Origin: Azolla caroliniana
Taxonomy: Eukaryota > Polypodiophyta
Assembly: GCA_043228905.1 (NCBI GenBank)
Contig: JBHGNT010000022.1
Span: 4,340,001-4,404,000 of the forward strand
Reading direction: 5' to 3'
DNA: 64,000 bases
The notes under the pieces were generated by a model. That model searched no databases, was not told the origin of the DNA, and saw only the letters and a list, made by a program, of their open reading frames with translations. Position 1 is the stretch's first letter. The number at the start of each line of letters is the position of its first letter. Below are positions 22,994 through 34,723 of the stretch, piece after piece. Both the position numbers and the translations under genes were made by a program.

Positions 22994-23450
22994 TGTTACC
23001 CGGACCCGGACAGTCAGTTTTACTGAACAAGTGGGAAAGCGTCGAAAACGGAGTTGGTTCGGATCGACTGTTCGGATCAATGACTCAGCAGTAAACGAAG
23101 AGAACTAAGTTAGTTAGATAATTTTGTAATTCTTGATAGTAAGTAGGAATAGTTCTTGATGAGAAAAGACCTTCGGTATACCTATAAAAGGGAACCGAAG
23201 GCATTGTAAGAAAGGTCGTTTTATTTAGTAATATAAGTTTAAGTTAGGAATATCCTGTACGGATTCTGTGTTCTTTCTATTGTCTATGTTGTTAAGTGCA
23301 AGCTTCCTAATTTATAACTAAGTAACGATCATGGTAATTACCAATTAATATAGTATAATTCCGTTCGTAAAACACAATTCCTTGTTAGAACGTTGAGTAG
23401 CGACGTTCACTCTTCTGTATCGGTAGTAGTTAGTAATTAGCCGATTAACA
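22994..23450 (+). repeat. Element A 3' LTR
   Basis: 457 bp, TG...CA bounded, followed by target duplication ATGTA. Four of its five substitutions against the 5' LTR are CG in the 5' copy and TG or CA here. Confidence 0.95.
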
Positions 23451-23843
23451 ATGTAAATAGCCAGAAAGTTGTGTAAGTATATATGCAACTAGGGAAAAAC
23501 TTTAAGATGTAGAATAGATAGTGAATAGAAGTTCGAGAAGTATTGTGCATGTGTGCAGAGTGAGAGAGAGGTGTGTGAGCCGTGCCCTAGCTGTGTGAGT
23601 AACAACAGACGCAGAGAACCCTTTGTGGCTGATCCACTCGTAGGAGTGTTGTAATCCTCTCTGTTGTTGTATATCCATTGTCTATAGTGAAGATTTGTTC
23701 CCGTGGTTTTTCCCGTTTTAGGGTTTCCACGTAAATCTCTATGCATAGTTGTTTGAACTTGTCTTTCTGGCATCCTTGTGTGACTTGTATTTCAACATGT
23801 AGTTCATATATTCTGATTTGATCGAACGATTTCTTTCAACACT

Positions 23844-26800
23844 TCCGTGGTCTTCTGGAACTTCTCTCCCCCTCAAGTTCGGCACATCGAGGTGTCGCAA
23901 CCCAAGCGCACTCAAGAATTACGGCAACTTGTCGAGACCATGGGGCTTGTTGAAAATGTCGGCGGTTTGCCGATCCGTCGGAACATACTGAAGTTCGACT
24001 TCACCGGAGAGGACACGCTAGCAGACAAAGTGGTAGTGAACCTCAATGTGCTTAGTCCGGGCGTGGAACACGGGGTTTTTCGCAAGGTGGATACTACTGA
24101 GGTTGTCACACAAGATCGTCGTTGGATCAAACACCCATACATGCAGATCCCATAATAACCATTTTAGCCAAATGACTTTGCACGTAGCGATAGTCACCCC
24201 TCGATACTCGGCCTCCGTGCTTGACAGTGCGACTATTGGCTGCTTCTTACTGCTCCACGCAATCACCGCACTTCCTAGAGAGAATGCGTATCCAGATGTG
24301 GATCTACGATCGTGGGCGTTTCCGGCCCAATCGGCATCCGTGTAGTCGACTAACTGTTCGGCTATGCCTGCTCAATATAGCAACACCATGTCTTTCGTGC
24401 CACTGACATACCGCAATATTCTTTGTGCGCACTGAAAGTGTTCGCCCGTAGGCTGCAACATGAATTGACTAATCAGTCTAACCGGGTAACTGAGGTCCGA
24501 CCGAGTAATAGTCAAATAGATGAGGCTTCCGACAATTTGTCGGAACCGTGTCGGGTCGCACGCTTTTCCCGAATCTAGGCGAAGCTTCACGTTCCTATCC
24601 AGAGGCGTTGAGATGGGCTTACAGTCTGCCATCCCGAACTTGAAGAGCATATTCAACGCGTAATGACATTGGTTGATCAATACGCCTTCGGGGGTACAGA
24701 TCACTTCGATCCCGAGGAAGTAATGAAGGTCCCTTAGGTCCTTCATGTCAAATGATGCTGCGAGTTGGAGCTTTACGTGGTCAATTTCACCTAGGTCTGC
24801 ACCGGTGATGACCAAGTCATCAACATAAAGTAAAATACTAACTGCCCCGAGTCGACCTTGCCGAATGAACAGTGAAGAGTCCGATTTGGACGTCGCAAAT
24901 CCCATCCGACGCAATCAATGCATGATTTTTGCATTCCAAGCATGCGGGGCTTACTTTAGTCCGTAAAGGGACTTCTTCAATCGGCAGTCTGCTGAAGTGT
25001 TCATTCCGGAGTGAAATCCGGGGGGCTTGTACCATGTACACCTATTCCTCAAGCTTGCCTTGCAAGAATGCATTCTTGACATCCACCTGATGTAAATGCC
25101 ACCCCTTCCTCACTGCTACGGCTAGAAGAACACACACAGTAGTCATCTTCATGACAGGCGCGAAGGTCTCGTCGTAGTCCATGCCGTGCTTCTGCGCATA
25201 GCCTTGTGCTACTAATCGGGCCTTGTATCTGTTGGCCGAGCTGTTGGTGTTGTACTTGACCTTGTACACCCACCTACATCCGATCAGCTTCACACACTTT
25301 GGTGCGTCAACCAAGTCCCAAGTTTCCTTCTCCGCCAATGCGTGCATCTCTTCCTCCATTGCGGCACACCAATTTGCGTCCTTCGCCGCTTCTACGTAGC
25401 TCTCTGGCTCACGCACTTCCGCTACACACATCATGTACGCATACTGATGCGCCATGTACTCGTTGTATCCGAACCGCACACCAGGGTTCTTCTGGCATGT
25501 AGATCGGCGTAATTGCTCATTAACCGATGTTGAGGCTTTCTTGGTCGACGCGGACTTCGCACTTGAAAGCTCGTCATCGCTCTTCTCGGAGTCAGATTCG
25601 CATCGATTCGACTGGAACTTATCGGTACCATACTCTGGTAGCTTCTTCTTCCCTTTTTCCTTGTGCGTAAACTGTCTCCTCGGCTTCCTACGCGGGGAAT
25701 GCACGGCCGAGTCTCCACTATTCGCCGGCTCTTCTTTGGACTAGTCAAACTAATCCAGTCGCTTGTTCGGTTAACTTAGCCGAAATGAAATCGGACTTTC
25801 ATCGAGGGTCTTGATTTCGTGGTCATCCAGAGTCATTTCAGCCTTGCTGACCTCATTGTCAGAACTCGGGTCTAGAGGTCCAGAGTTGGTGTTGAGCTCC
25901 GGAGTTGGAGGCAAGTACCAGGACGCGGACTCGTTAAACGCAACCTCAAGGCTCACACGAGCTTGTTTGGTTCGGGGGTTATAACACTTATAACCCTTCT
26001 ATTCGTCCAAATAGCCGACCAAGATACACTTCTCGGCTTTCGCGTCCAACTTCCTCCGTTTCTCGTTCGGCACATGCACATACGCAATCCTACCGAAAAC
26101 TCTCAAGTGTCGTAGATTCGGCTTTCTTCCAAAATACAGGTCATGCGCCGACACTTTGTCTCCGATCCGATTCTGGATGTAGACCGCAGTTCGTACCATT
26201 TCGGCCCAATAGAACTTGGGCAGGCTCTTTTCTTCCACCATAGCCCGCACCGCTTCCACAACCGACCGATTTTTCCTTTCGGCTATGCTGTTTTGGTCCA
26301 ACGGATACCTATAACTAAATTCGCGCCGAATTCCCATTTGTTGCAGATAACTATTGAATTGGCCGGAAAAGTACTCTTTTCCACCATCCAACGGCAAACA
26401 CTTGATCTTTCTCCCTGTTTCCCTTTCTACAAAGCTTTTGAGCTCCCAGAAACAGTAGAAGACTTCACTCTTCTTTTCAATGAGATAGATCCACGTGTGC
26501 CACGTGTAGTAATTGATGAAGGAGACAAAATATCGCCTCCCGCCAAGACTAACATTCTGTGTCGGCCCCCCTACATTTGAATGTATCAAGTCGAGCTTGT
26601 TCCGGCTCCAGTTATGCTCGTTGGGGAAAGGAAGTCGGTGTCGCTTCCCTAGCTGGCAGGCTTCACAAATTTGGGCCTTCCGGCCACTAAATTTGGGCAA
26701 TCCGAACACAACTTGTTTCGATTGGAAGTCCTGAAGCCTTTGATACTTGACGTGGCCTATCCGCTTGTGCCACAAGTCGATATCCGACTCAACTTTTTGT

Positions 26801-28125
26801 CCTTTTGCGAACATTGCGGTGCCAACGTCGTTGGTGTTGAGGATAAACATTGTCCCGTCTCTACACCCTTGCTCAATAACTTGGCCTTCCTCCTCGATGA
26901 AGCACCCGAGATGCGTGAACCGGACTTGTATCCCCTGGTCGACGATCTGCCCGACCGACACCAGATTCTTCGTGATTGTCCGGACGTGTAACACGTTCAT
27001 GAGTTTCCCATTTTGCCCAACATGGCTCAGGGGAATTTCACTAACATTCTCGATCGGATGCGGAGTGTCGTCTCCTGTTGCGACTACTCCCGGTTGCATC
27101 AGTTTCTCAAGGTATGAGAACCACTCCTTATGGCTAGTCATATGGTTTGACGCGCCGAAGTCAACGTACCACACCTCGTCTGATTTTGAGGTGGTCTTCT
27201 TCATCGAGTTCGCCTCGTGTCTCGTCACGAAGGCTGCCCCCTTCCTGACTTCTTCGAATTCTTCGGTGTAGTGCGATCGTTGTCGATTTCCTTTGTCGGT
27301 CTGTCCGTATCCAGTTCCGGTTTTCTCCGAATCGGCGCACTTATTCCAACACTCACTCTCCTTGTAGCCTTTCTTGCCACAATACCAACATTCCGTGATA
27401 GGTTTCCCTTGCCGGTTCTCGTCGCCTCGACTCCCCCTGTTTCGAGAGGGTTCAGAATTGTTGTTGGCATCACTTTGGTGCCTTCTTCCTGGATCCCGTC
27501 GGCCGCCTCCATTGCGCACCGACTCGCCTCCTCCGCCACGACCATGGGGCCTAAATCCGCGTGGTTCTCCTCTATAAGGAGCATCGACTGTAGGTCGAAA
27601 AATGATAACGTATTCTCCCGTGTGCACATAGCAGCTCGGAACGCTCCGAAGTTCGACACCAGTCCCGTGAGACAAATCTGCACCATCCCGCCTTCCTCAA
27701 CATTCACATCGATGGAGGCTAAGGAGTCACATATATCTTTGATCTTCGTGGTGTAATCAACCACCGACAAATCATGTTGTCGCAAGTTGCTCAACTCCTG
27801 TCGGAGTTGGAGCTTTCTCGCTGTGGTGCTTGCGGCGAAAATCTTTTTCAGATTTCCCGAAGCATCCTTTGGCGTTTTCGCATCCCAAATATAGCTCAAA
27901 AGTTGTTCGCCCACACAAGACGAAGCAGTAGAGAACTCTGCTCGCCGACTATTACCAAGCCGGGAAGTCTTTTTGTGTCGAAACGGGTGCTGTGTCATTT
28001 GCTCCGTCGACATAGCTCCAATATCCATGCCCGAGCAGGTACTTGTGCATCTTGTACGACCAAGACGCGTAGTTGTTTCTGTCGAGCTTCTCGGTCAAAA
28101 GCGAGCTAGCCATGCCTCTATCCAT
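23844..28125 (-). pseudogene. C2 gag-pol: gag, protease, integrase, RT, RNase H
   Basis: Gag starts at the ATG complement at 28123-28125 (MDRGMASSLLTEKLDRNN) and breaks by stops and a frameshift near 27900-27960. The next open frame (27675-25999) holds a zinc knuckle CWYCGKKGYKESEC with Tyr for His, protease WYVDFGASNH, pre-integrase LWHKRIGHVKYQRLQDF and integrase. The first catalytic Asp is Asn (HSNVGGP, codon 26575-26577); the other two (LDGGKEY, AERKNRS) remain. RT follows ([25 protein letters not shown] near 24830), then RNase H ([18 protein letters not shown]). Frame changes lie near 25040 and 24915. Confidence 0.88.
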
Positions 28126-28199
28126 TTTGTTTTCCCTGATCTTTACAAAGCTTAGGTTTTCTTCACAAGATAAGGTCGGTTGCAGAGGTTCTCAACCCT

Positions 28200-28214
28200 C
28201 ACGCCCTCATACCA
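28200..28214 (-). promoter_or_regulatory. C2 primer binding site
   Basis: On the minus strand TGGTATGAGGGCGTG directly follows the LTR. The first seven bases match the initiator-tRNA site; the rest differs as in some plant copia families or through decay. Confidence 0.6.
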
Positions 28215-28302
28215 TGTAAGAGAAGAACGTGTGGAAGCAATAGAAAACCAAACGTACGAAAAACACAGGTTTACTGGAGAGCTTGGACACAGACAGTACA
28301 CA

Positions 28303-28338
<36 letters not shown>

Positions 28339-28672
28339 GATCAATACACACACCTCTACTTCAAAATAATAATGCTCAATTTGTACATAGGATGTGCTCA
28401 GTGAGCACTTTTATACAAGTCCATACGGACTGATAGAAGTACTGACACGTACTTCAATGCTCATAATTGAGCTCTATACTAGCTCCCAAAATATATTCCT
28501 ACGCGGAATATCTTTCCAATGGCCTCGCAGTTTACGCACCGTTATGGCTTCTCCTTACGCACTGGCTTGCGTACCAGTTTACGCACCCGTCTGGCCTAAC
28601 CGATCGGTCCCAACCGATCCGGTTCTCGGCTTGCACAGCCGATCCGGCCAATGTTGAGATTGTAGCTCAACA
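28215..28672 (-). repeat. C2 5' LTR
   Basis: 458 bp, TGTAAGAGAAG...GCTCAACA, with a purine microsatellite (28302-28340) and minus-sense TATAAAA near 28409. It is followed by the target duplication and the rest of the C1 LTR. Confidence 0.9.
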
Positions 28673-28677
28673 ATTTT

Positions 28678-28774
28678 TTTGTGTACTCTCCACTTCCCAT
28701 TTCTATGTTTGATTCTTATAGAAGTGATTTACTACTCGGTTGTGGCCGAGCGATATTCCGTGCATTTCTCTTCA
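28678..28774 (+). repeat. C1 3' LTR, right piece
   Basis: It continues the LTR broken at 12752. It matches 10891-10986 of the C1 5' LTR (gtgtactctccacttccc ... ttctcttca). It ends at 28774, after which C0 resumes. Confidence 0.92.
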
Positions 28775-29727
28775 TTCCAGAGGTGAAAGACGTGCAACTT
28801 GAGAAGTGCACCGATTGCTTGGTCGGCAAGCAGAAGCGAAGCTTTTTCCAGTCGAGTCCACCGTCAAGATGGAATGCACCACTAGAACTTGTGCATACTG
28901 ATGTATGCCAAGTGGACACGAAGTCACATGCTGGATCACAGTACTTCGTGACGTTCATAGACAACCACAACTAGAAGATGTGGGTCTCACCGTTGAAGAC
29001 GAAGGATCAGGTGTTGTCTTTCTTCAAGGAATTCAACGTGAGGGTGGAAAGGGAAACAAGCCGGAAGCTAAAGGCGGTTCGAGCGGACAACAAAGGAGAA
29101 TACCGGGGGCAGATCTAGGAATACTATCGATTGAAGGGAATCCGGCTCAAATTTACTGTTCCAAAGACGTCAAAATTAAATGGATTGGTCAAAAGGATGA
29201 ACCGAACCATCATGGAGAGAGTTTGGATCATGTTGGCACATGTTGAGTTGCCCAAGACGTTTTGGGATGAGGAGATAATGACAGTGACGTACGTGATAAA
29301 CAGATCACCCTTAGTGCCCTTGGAAGGAGACTCACCGTAGAAAGTATGGACAGGTAAAGATGTGTCTTACCGTCATCTAAAGGTGTTCGGATGTCTCACT
29401 TACGTGCATGTTGCAAAGGACAAGAGAGAAAAGTTGGATCCGAAGTCTTGGCCATGCATATTCCTTGGATACGATGCTGATGAGTTCGGCTACCGAGTGT
29501 GGGACATGGTCGACAAGAAGGTCTTCCAGAGTCAAGACATAGTCTTCATGGAAGACGAGAACATTGCCAACTGGGAGTCGGAGAAGAAAAGAATGCACTT
29601 TGGGTCAACCAATACAGATCGGTTGGGAAGATTTTAGGAGACATCCGGTCCGAAGCCGGATGTCAAAAGAGGACCATGATAATCCGGCCGGATTAGGACA
29701 AGAAACGGAACTGATCGAGGAAGAAGA
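28775..29727 (+). pseudogene. C0 integrase region, catalytic Glu lost
   Basis: After the C1 insertion the reading continues with KCTDCLVGKQKRSFF, then the integrase core PLELVHTDVCQVDTKSHAG, AVRADNKGEYRG and KLNGLVKRMNRTIMERV. The third catalytic residue, Glu in the intact relative C5 (LAERMNRT), is Lys here (aaa codon near 29189). DVSYRHLKVFGCLTYVHVAK and WPCIFLGYDADEFGYRVWDM follow. Stops lie near 28972, 29117 and 29338. It ends at a solo LTR. Confidence 0.85.
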
Positions 29728-30374
29728 TAACAAGAACTATGCGTTCCTGATGAACAACACTCGGCCACAACCAAGCTTAGAATCAAACACAAAAAACGAG
29801 AATGAATGCACGACACAATGGAGAGAAGAGTACACAGGATGTTTACGTGGAAAACCCTAACACGGGAAAAACCACAACAGTCCACTGACTGCTAACTATC
29901 ACTATGTAACAATATACAATAGATGAACACAGAGGCAACGACCTCTTGTTCACTGTCTTCGCCACAGGCGACAGTTACAATAGAGATACGAACTCTTCGT
30001 TTCTTTCTCTCTCTCTCTCTGTACACTGTTGCGCTCTAATCTTGCGCCAACAAGAATGACAACAACAAATACTAAGTTTGCCCTAAGTCATATTTATACT
30101 AATATGAATTTTCATCTATTTACAAATATAGCCCCGATGGACTCTCAGAAAAACATATTTACGAATATGTCCCTTCATCCGGTGAGCACTCCTCACCGGG
30201 CCCGCATCATCCGGTGCTTGCCTGGCACTCATCATCCGGTTCTCACCGGGTCTTCCGTTTCCGGGTACTCCTCATCCGGTTCTCACCGGGTCTTCCGTTG
30301 CCAGGTACTCCTCATCCGGTTCCCATCAACACTGTTCTTCTTACTTCCCATCCGGAGGGACCTGTTTCCTAACA
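29728..30374 (-). mobile_element. Solo LTR inserted in C0, TSD GAAGA
   Basis: TAACAAGAAC...TTTCCTAACA is flanked by GAAGA at 29723-29727 and 30375-30379. The first base pair of the expected TGACAAG is changed to TA. It is the same family and orientation as the solo LTR at 4477-5237, but with fewer copies of the 38-bp catccggttctcaccggg unit, making it 647 bp rather than 761 bp. Removing it rejoins C0 coding sequence in line with C5. Confidence 0.9.
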
Positions 30375-31466
30375 GAAGAATCAGACACAAGAACCGGACA
30401 AGACCCTGAATCGGATTCAGATGAAGAACCAACGAAGGAACCAGTGGCCGAAGACCAAGGAAGGAGATATCTTCTTAGGGAGAGAAGAGCACCCAGAAGA
30501 TTTCCGGATGTAGAGCATGTGTTAAGTGCCATGCAGGATGAGATTGATTCCATGCATGAGAACCACACATATGAATTGCTAGAGCTGCCGAAAGGAAAGA
30601 GAGCGCTCCAGAACAAGTGGGTGTACAAGCTGAAACCAGGAAACTTCGGAAATCCACCAAGGTATAAGGCCTGCATTGTGGTGAAGGGCTTCCAGCAAAA
30701 GAAAGGAGTGGACTTCGATGAGATCTTTGCCCCGATAGTGAAGATGACATCCATCCGTACGGTGTTGAGCATAGCGGCAAGCATGGCCCTCCGGGTAAAG
30801 TTGGTAGACGTCAAGACGACGGTCCTACATGGTGACCTCAAAGAAGAGATTTACATGCAACAATTGAAAGGGTTTGTCAAGAAAGGGAAGGAGCACCTGG
30901 TATGCCAGTTGAAGAATAGCTTATACGGACTGAAGCTAGCTTCTCGGCAATGGTTCCGGAAGTTCGACTCCTTCATGACCGACAAAAGGATACCACAAGA
31001 TGTAGGCCAACCACTGCATATTTATGAAGAAGTTCGATGGAGGAGACTTCTTGATACTACTGTTGTATGTGGACGACATGTTGATTGTTGGACGGGACCG
31101 TATCAAAATCAGAATGCTAAAGAAGGTTTTGAGCCAGTCATTCGCAATGAAAGATATGGATCCGACAAGACAGATCCTAGGGATGCACATAGTCCGGGAC
31201 CGGTCGAAGAAGTAGTTGTGGCTGTCATAGGAAACGTACGTGACAAAGGTGCTTCAAAGGTTCAGCATGTCGGATGCTAAGCCGGTCGGGTCGACACTTC
31301 TGGCAAATTGCAAGCTGTCTGGAAAGCTAAGTCCGAAGAACAAGATGGAGAAGTCAGTGATGATGAAGATACCTTATGCCTCTGTTGTCGGAAGCTTGAT
31401 GTACACAATGGTGTGTACTTGGCCGAACATTGGATATTTTGTCGGAGTGGGCAACTGGTTCATGAG
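30375..31466 (+). pseudogene. C0 reverse transcriptase region
   Basis: It opens with an acidic linker, then RRAPRRFPDVEHVL, the RT start (SAMQDEIDSMHENHTYELLE, ALQNKWVYKLKPG, KKGVDFDEIFAPIVKMTSI), LVDVKTTVLHGDLKEEIYMQ, a frameshift near 31010, then LILLLYVDDMLIVGRDR with an intact YVDD (31060-31071) and TKVLQRFSMSDAKPVGSTL. It stops abruptly at 31466 where C4's LTR begins, so RNase H and the 3' LTR are missing. A deletion relative to C5 lies before the RT start. Confidence 0.85.
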
Positions 31467-31861
31467 TGTAAAAGAATACGTGCGGAAGCTTAATAGACAC
31501 AACCGGGTAACAAGAAACAAAAGACAAAGAGGATGAGGAAGGTTCAATGCAGAGCTTAATCAACACATCGTACGCAGGAGACACAAAAAGAGCAGAACAC
31601 AGAAAACTCTATTCCAAAACAATACTCTAAAACTTAGTACGTAGGATGTGCTCAGAGAGCACTTTTATACAAGTCCATACAGAATGACAAAAGTACTGAC
31701 ACGTACTTCAATGCTCATCAATGAGCCTCTACACGAACTCCCAAAATATATTCCTCTGCGAAATATCTGTCCAATGGCCTTCCGATTTACGCACCCAGTC
31801 TACGCACTAGTTTACGCACCGGTTTACGCACCTAGTCTAATGTTGAGCTTGTATCTCAACA
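31467..31861 (-). repeat. C4 3' LTR
   Basis: TGTAAAAGAATACG...ATCTCAACA (395 bp) is followed by the reversed polypurine tract ctccccctc. It is the same LTR family as C2. The preceding atgag would be its target duplication, but the other end of C4 is lost. Confidence 0.85.
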
Positions 31862-34417
31862 CTCCCCCTCAAGCTCAACTTGAGGTTCCGCCTGCTCTTC
31901 CGGATCTTTGATCCGGTTTCTCCTGGCTTCACGCCTTGCTCGCGCTCCTCGACCCGTTCGATTCCACGTGCCTCAACCCTTTCGGTCGGCTTGTCTGCTC
32001 GTGCTGCCTTTCTCAGCTCCCTTGCTATCGTGGTATTGGCACCTCTTCTGCTGCCCTTTCCTCCACTTGTCCTTAAGTTGATTCAGCATCTCCGAATCGA
32101 ACATTCAAATTGAATCAGCTATCTCTTATTTGTTTCCGCTCTTGCCCGAATTGGCTTTCTCCAATTCGTCTTCTGTCTTCAGGCCCTTAACCACATCAGA
32201 CCAAGTCTTGGTCTTGGCCTTGTCGCCCTTCTTGGCTTAAAATCCCCCCTTGTTTGGCTGACTTAGGCTCTTCCCTTCGGTTGTTGCCCTTCTTTCCGCC
32301 ATTGGCTTCTTCAGCCGACCCGAAATCGAATTCTTCATCTGACTCAGCTTCGCGCTCACTTCCGCTCCGTTCATGCCCCCTTCCCTGGTCTTTTCTTCCC
32401 CTCAAGTTCGGCACATCAAAGTGCCGCAAACCAAGTGTACCCGAGAATTTCCGCAACTTGTCAAGACCAAGGGGCTTGGTGAAGATGTCGGTAGTCTGCC
32501 GATCCGTCGGAACATACGCGAGTTCGACTTCAACTAAGAGGACACGATCACGGACAAAATGGTAGTGCACCTCAATGTGCTTGGTCCGGGCGTGGAAGAA
32601 GGGGTTTTTCGTAAGTTGGATGTTGTTGAGGTTGTTGCAGTAGATCATCGTCTGAGCGCACACCTCCACCTGCAGATCCTTGAGTAGCCTCTTCAGCCTA
32701 ATGGCTTTGCATGTCGCAATAGCCGCTCCTCGAGACTCAGCCTCCGTGCTTGACAGTGTAACTATCGACTACTTCTTGATGCTCCAGGCAATCGTGGTGC
32801 TCCTGAGCGAGAAAGCAAACCCAAATGTGGATCTGCAATCGCCGGCATTTCCAACCCAATTGGAATCCAAGTAGCCGACTAGTTGTTCGGCAATATCGGT
32901 CCGATATAGGAGCACCCTATCCTTAGTGTTGAGGACATACTGCAATATCCTTTGCGCGCACTGAAGGTGTTCGGTCGTGGGCTGCGACATAAATTGATTG
33001 ATCATGCCGACCGGGTAACTGAGATCCGGCCGAGTGATCGTCAAATAAATTAGGCTTCTAACAATCTATCAGAATCGTGTCGGGTCGCACGCCTTTCCCG
33101 AATCTCGGCGAAGCTTGATGTTTCGTTCCAGAGGAGTTGAGATGGACTTACAATCGGCCATCCCGACTTGAAGAGCATACTCAACACGAAACATCGTTGG
33201 CTGATCAGTATGCCCTCGGGGGTGCAGATCACTTCGATCCCTAGGAAGTAATGAAGGTCCCCTAGGTCCTTCATGTCGAATGATGCCGCGAGCTAAGACT
33301 TTACGCGGCCGATTTCTTCTAGGTCAGCGTCGGTGATGACTAAATCCTCAACATAAAGTAGAATACTAACCAGTCCACATTGACCTTGCCGGACGAACAA
33401 TGAAAAGTCTGATTTGGACGTCGCAAAACCCATCCGACGCAGGCGTTGTGTGATCTTTGCGTTCCACACACACGCGGCTTGTTTTAGTCCATAGAGGGAC
33501 TTCTTCAGTTGCCATACTGACGAATTGTTCCTTCCGGACTGAAATTTGGGGGGTTGTACCATGTACACCTATTCCTTAAGTTCTCCTTGCAGGAATGCAT
33601 TCTTTACATCCATCTTATGTAAATGCAACCCCTTTACCGCAGCTGTCGAAAGCAAGACATAGACGGTTGTCATCTTCGCAACAGGCACAAAGGTCTCATC
33701 ATAGTCGATGTTGTGCTGTTGTTGTGTATCCCTTCTCCACTAACCGTGCCTTGTAGCGGTTGACAGAGCCATCAATGTTGTACTTGACCTTGTACACCCA
33801 CCTTCATCCAATCGGCTTTACACCATTCGGGGCATCAACCAGGTCCCAGGTTTCATTTTCCACTAATGTGTGCATCTCTTCCTCCATTGCGGCACGCCAA
33901 GTTGCGTCCTTCGCCGCTTCTACGTAGCTCTTCGGCTCATGCACTTCCACCACTCGCGACGTGTACGCGGAATGTTGCGCCATGTACTCATTGTATCCAA
34001 ACCGCACCACGGGGTTCTTCTAGTAGGTGGATTGGTGTAATTGCTCATAAGCCGATTTTGAGGCCCTGTTGACCGAGGCGGACTTCGTTTCAGAAGGTCC
34101 ATCTTTGTTCTTCTCTGAGTCGGATTCGCTTCGATCTGACTCGTCTTTATCAATGCCGTACTCTGGCATCTTCTTCTTTCCCTTCTCTTTGCGTGTAAAC
34201 CGTCCCCTCGGCTTCCTGCACGGGGATTGGACGGCCGAGTCTCCACTACTCGTCGGCTTTGCGTCTTACTGGTCATGCTGACTCAGTCACTCATTCGGCC
34301 CACTTAGTCTGAAGGAGATCGGATCCTCTTCAAGAGCTCCGATGTCTCCTTTGTCCTGAGGCATTTCAGTCTCGCTGACCTATTCGTCAGAGATCGGAAT
34401 GGAGTCGTCAGGGGTTG
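31862..34417 (-). pseudogene. Ty1/copia C4: RT-RNase H with 3' tail
   Basis: Read leftward: linker (34280-34417), RT start ([38 protein letters not shown]), a gap with stops around 33570-33800, RT core (SLYGLKQAACVWNAKITQRL, LLYVEDLVITDADL), MKDLGDLHYFLGIEVI, RNase H ([18 protein letters not shown]) and an acidic tail (SDEEFDFGSAEEA). The RT active site reads YVED: the first Asp of YVDD is Glu (near 33340-33351). Gag, protease and integrase are missing because C6 starts at 34418. Confidence 0.82.
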
Positions 34418-34723
34418 TGTTGGTTAATGTCTACAGTTATGCGGAAGTGTGTGTTCGGATCTTATGGCTATGAACAACAAACAACATACACAGAGAAGAT
34501 AGAGAAGGTAGATATAGACTTACACAGATGGAGCTTTAATGGAAAGCTTCTTATTTCTGCACAACGCGTTTTCTCTCTCAGAGATTACAATCATCTGCTC
34601 GTCATCGTCATCGTCATCGTCTGTCATTATAATGTTAGGTATTTGCTTATATACTAAGCCCTAACTTATTAACAAGTTCATACTCGAATGGATACACTTG
34701 GAAGGAGTCGGCCTTTTATGCCA
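34418..34723 (-). repeat. C6 3' LTR (306 bp)
   Basis: TGTTGGTTAATG...TTTTATGCCA is followed by ataaactcccccg, a reversed polypurine tract. It has a short cgtcat run (34599-34627). It is a different family from the other copia LTRs here. The right boundary is inferred from the polypurine tract. Confidence 0.6.

Larger units (their letters stand above)
13894..23450 (+). mobile_element. Ty3/gypsy element A (Athila-like), complete with TSD ATGTA
   Basis: Two near-identical LTRs (13894-14349 and 22994-23450) are flanked by ATGTA (13889-13893 and 23451-23455). The 9.56-kb element has a primer-site-like TGGCACGCCCGG at 14361, a gag-pol reading frame, a second ORF after pol and a 3' LTR. The layout (gag-protease-RT-RNase H-integrase, no chromodomain, an extra ORF in the env position, FLDDF at the RT active site) resembles the Athila group. 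It is the youngest layer of the nest. Stops in both ORFs mean this copy is probably not autonomous. Confidence 0.95.
13669..23843 (+). repeat. LTR remnant interrupted by element A
   Basis: 13669-13893 plus 23451-23843 read as one LTR-like sequence once A is removed. It begins ggaatatgtccctctagtggg, as in the C0 LTR, contains a second start-like tgttaggaaacag at 13788, and continues with tgtaatcctctctgttgttg and gttttagggtttccacgt as in the C0 LTR. It sits inside C2. I could not find a matching target duplication, so whether it is one solo LTR or two overlapping pieces is open. Confidence 0.55.
12753..28672 (-). mobile_element. Ty1/copia element C2, inserted in the C1 3' LTR, TSD ATTTT
   Basis: Both ends are fixed: TGTAAAAAG at 12753 after ATTTT (12748-12752), and CTCAACA ending at 28672 before ATTTT (28673-28677). 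Taking C2 out restores tgtcatttt-tttgtgtactc, which matches the intact C1 5' LTR apart from one base. The element reads leftward: LTR 28215-28672, gag to RNase H 28125-23844, tail 13668-13175, LTR 12753-13174. An LTR remnant carrying element A sits inside it. Confidence 0.93.
10473..28774 (+). mobile_element. Ty1/copia element C1, inserted in C0, TSD TTCCG/TTCCA
   Basis: The left LTR begins at 10473 after TTCCG (10468-10472); the right LTR ends at 28774 before TTCCA (28775-28779), a 5-bp duplication with one G/A change. Removing C1 rejoins C0 at a point that matches C5's continuous sequence near 61655. C1's own interior is short (about 1.3 kb) because of deletions. Its 3' LTR is split by C2. 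Confidence 0.9.
8069..31466 (+). mobile_element. Ty1/copia element C0 (outermost host of the nest)
   Basis: The pieces of C0 join up once younger insertions are removed: LTR 8069-9025, gag-protease 9069-10472, integrase 28775-29727, RT 30375-31466. C1 and a solo LTR interrupt it, each with a target duplication. Its right end is cut by copia C4 at 31467, so RNase H and the 3' LTR are absent and its own target duplication cannot be checked. It belongs to the same protein family as C1 and C5 but has a different LTR. Confidence 0.8.
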
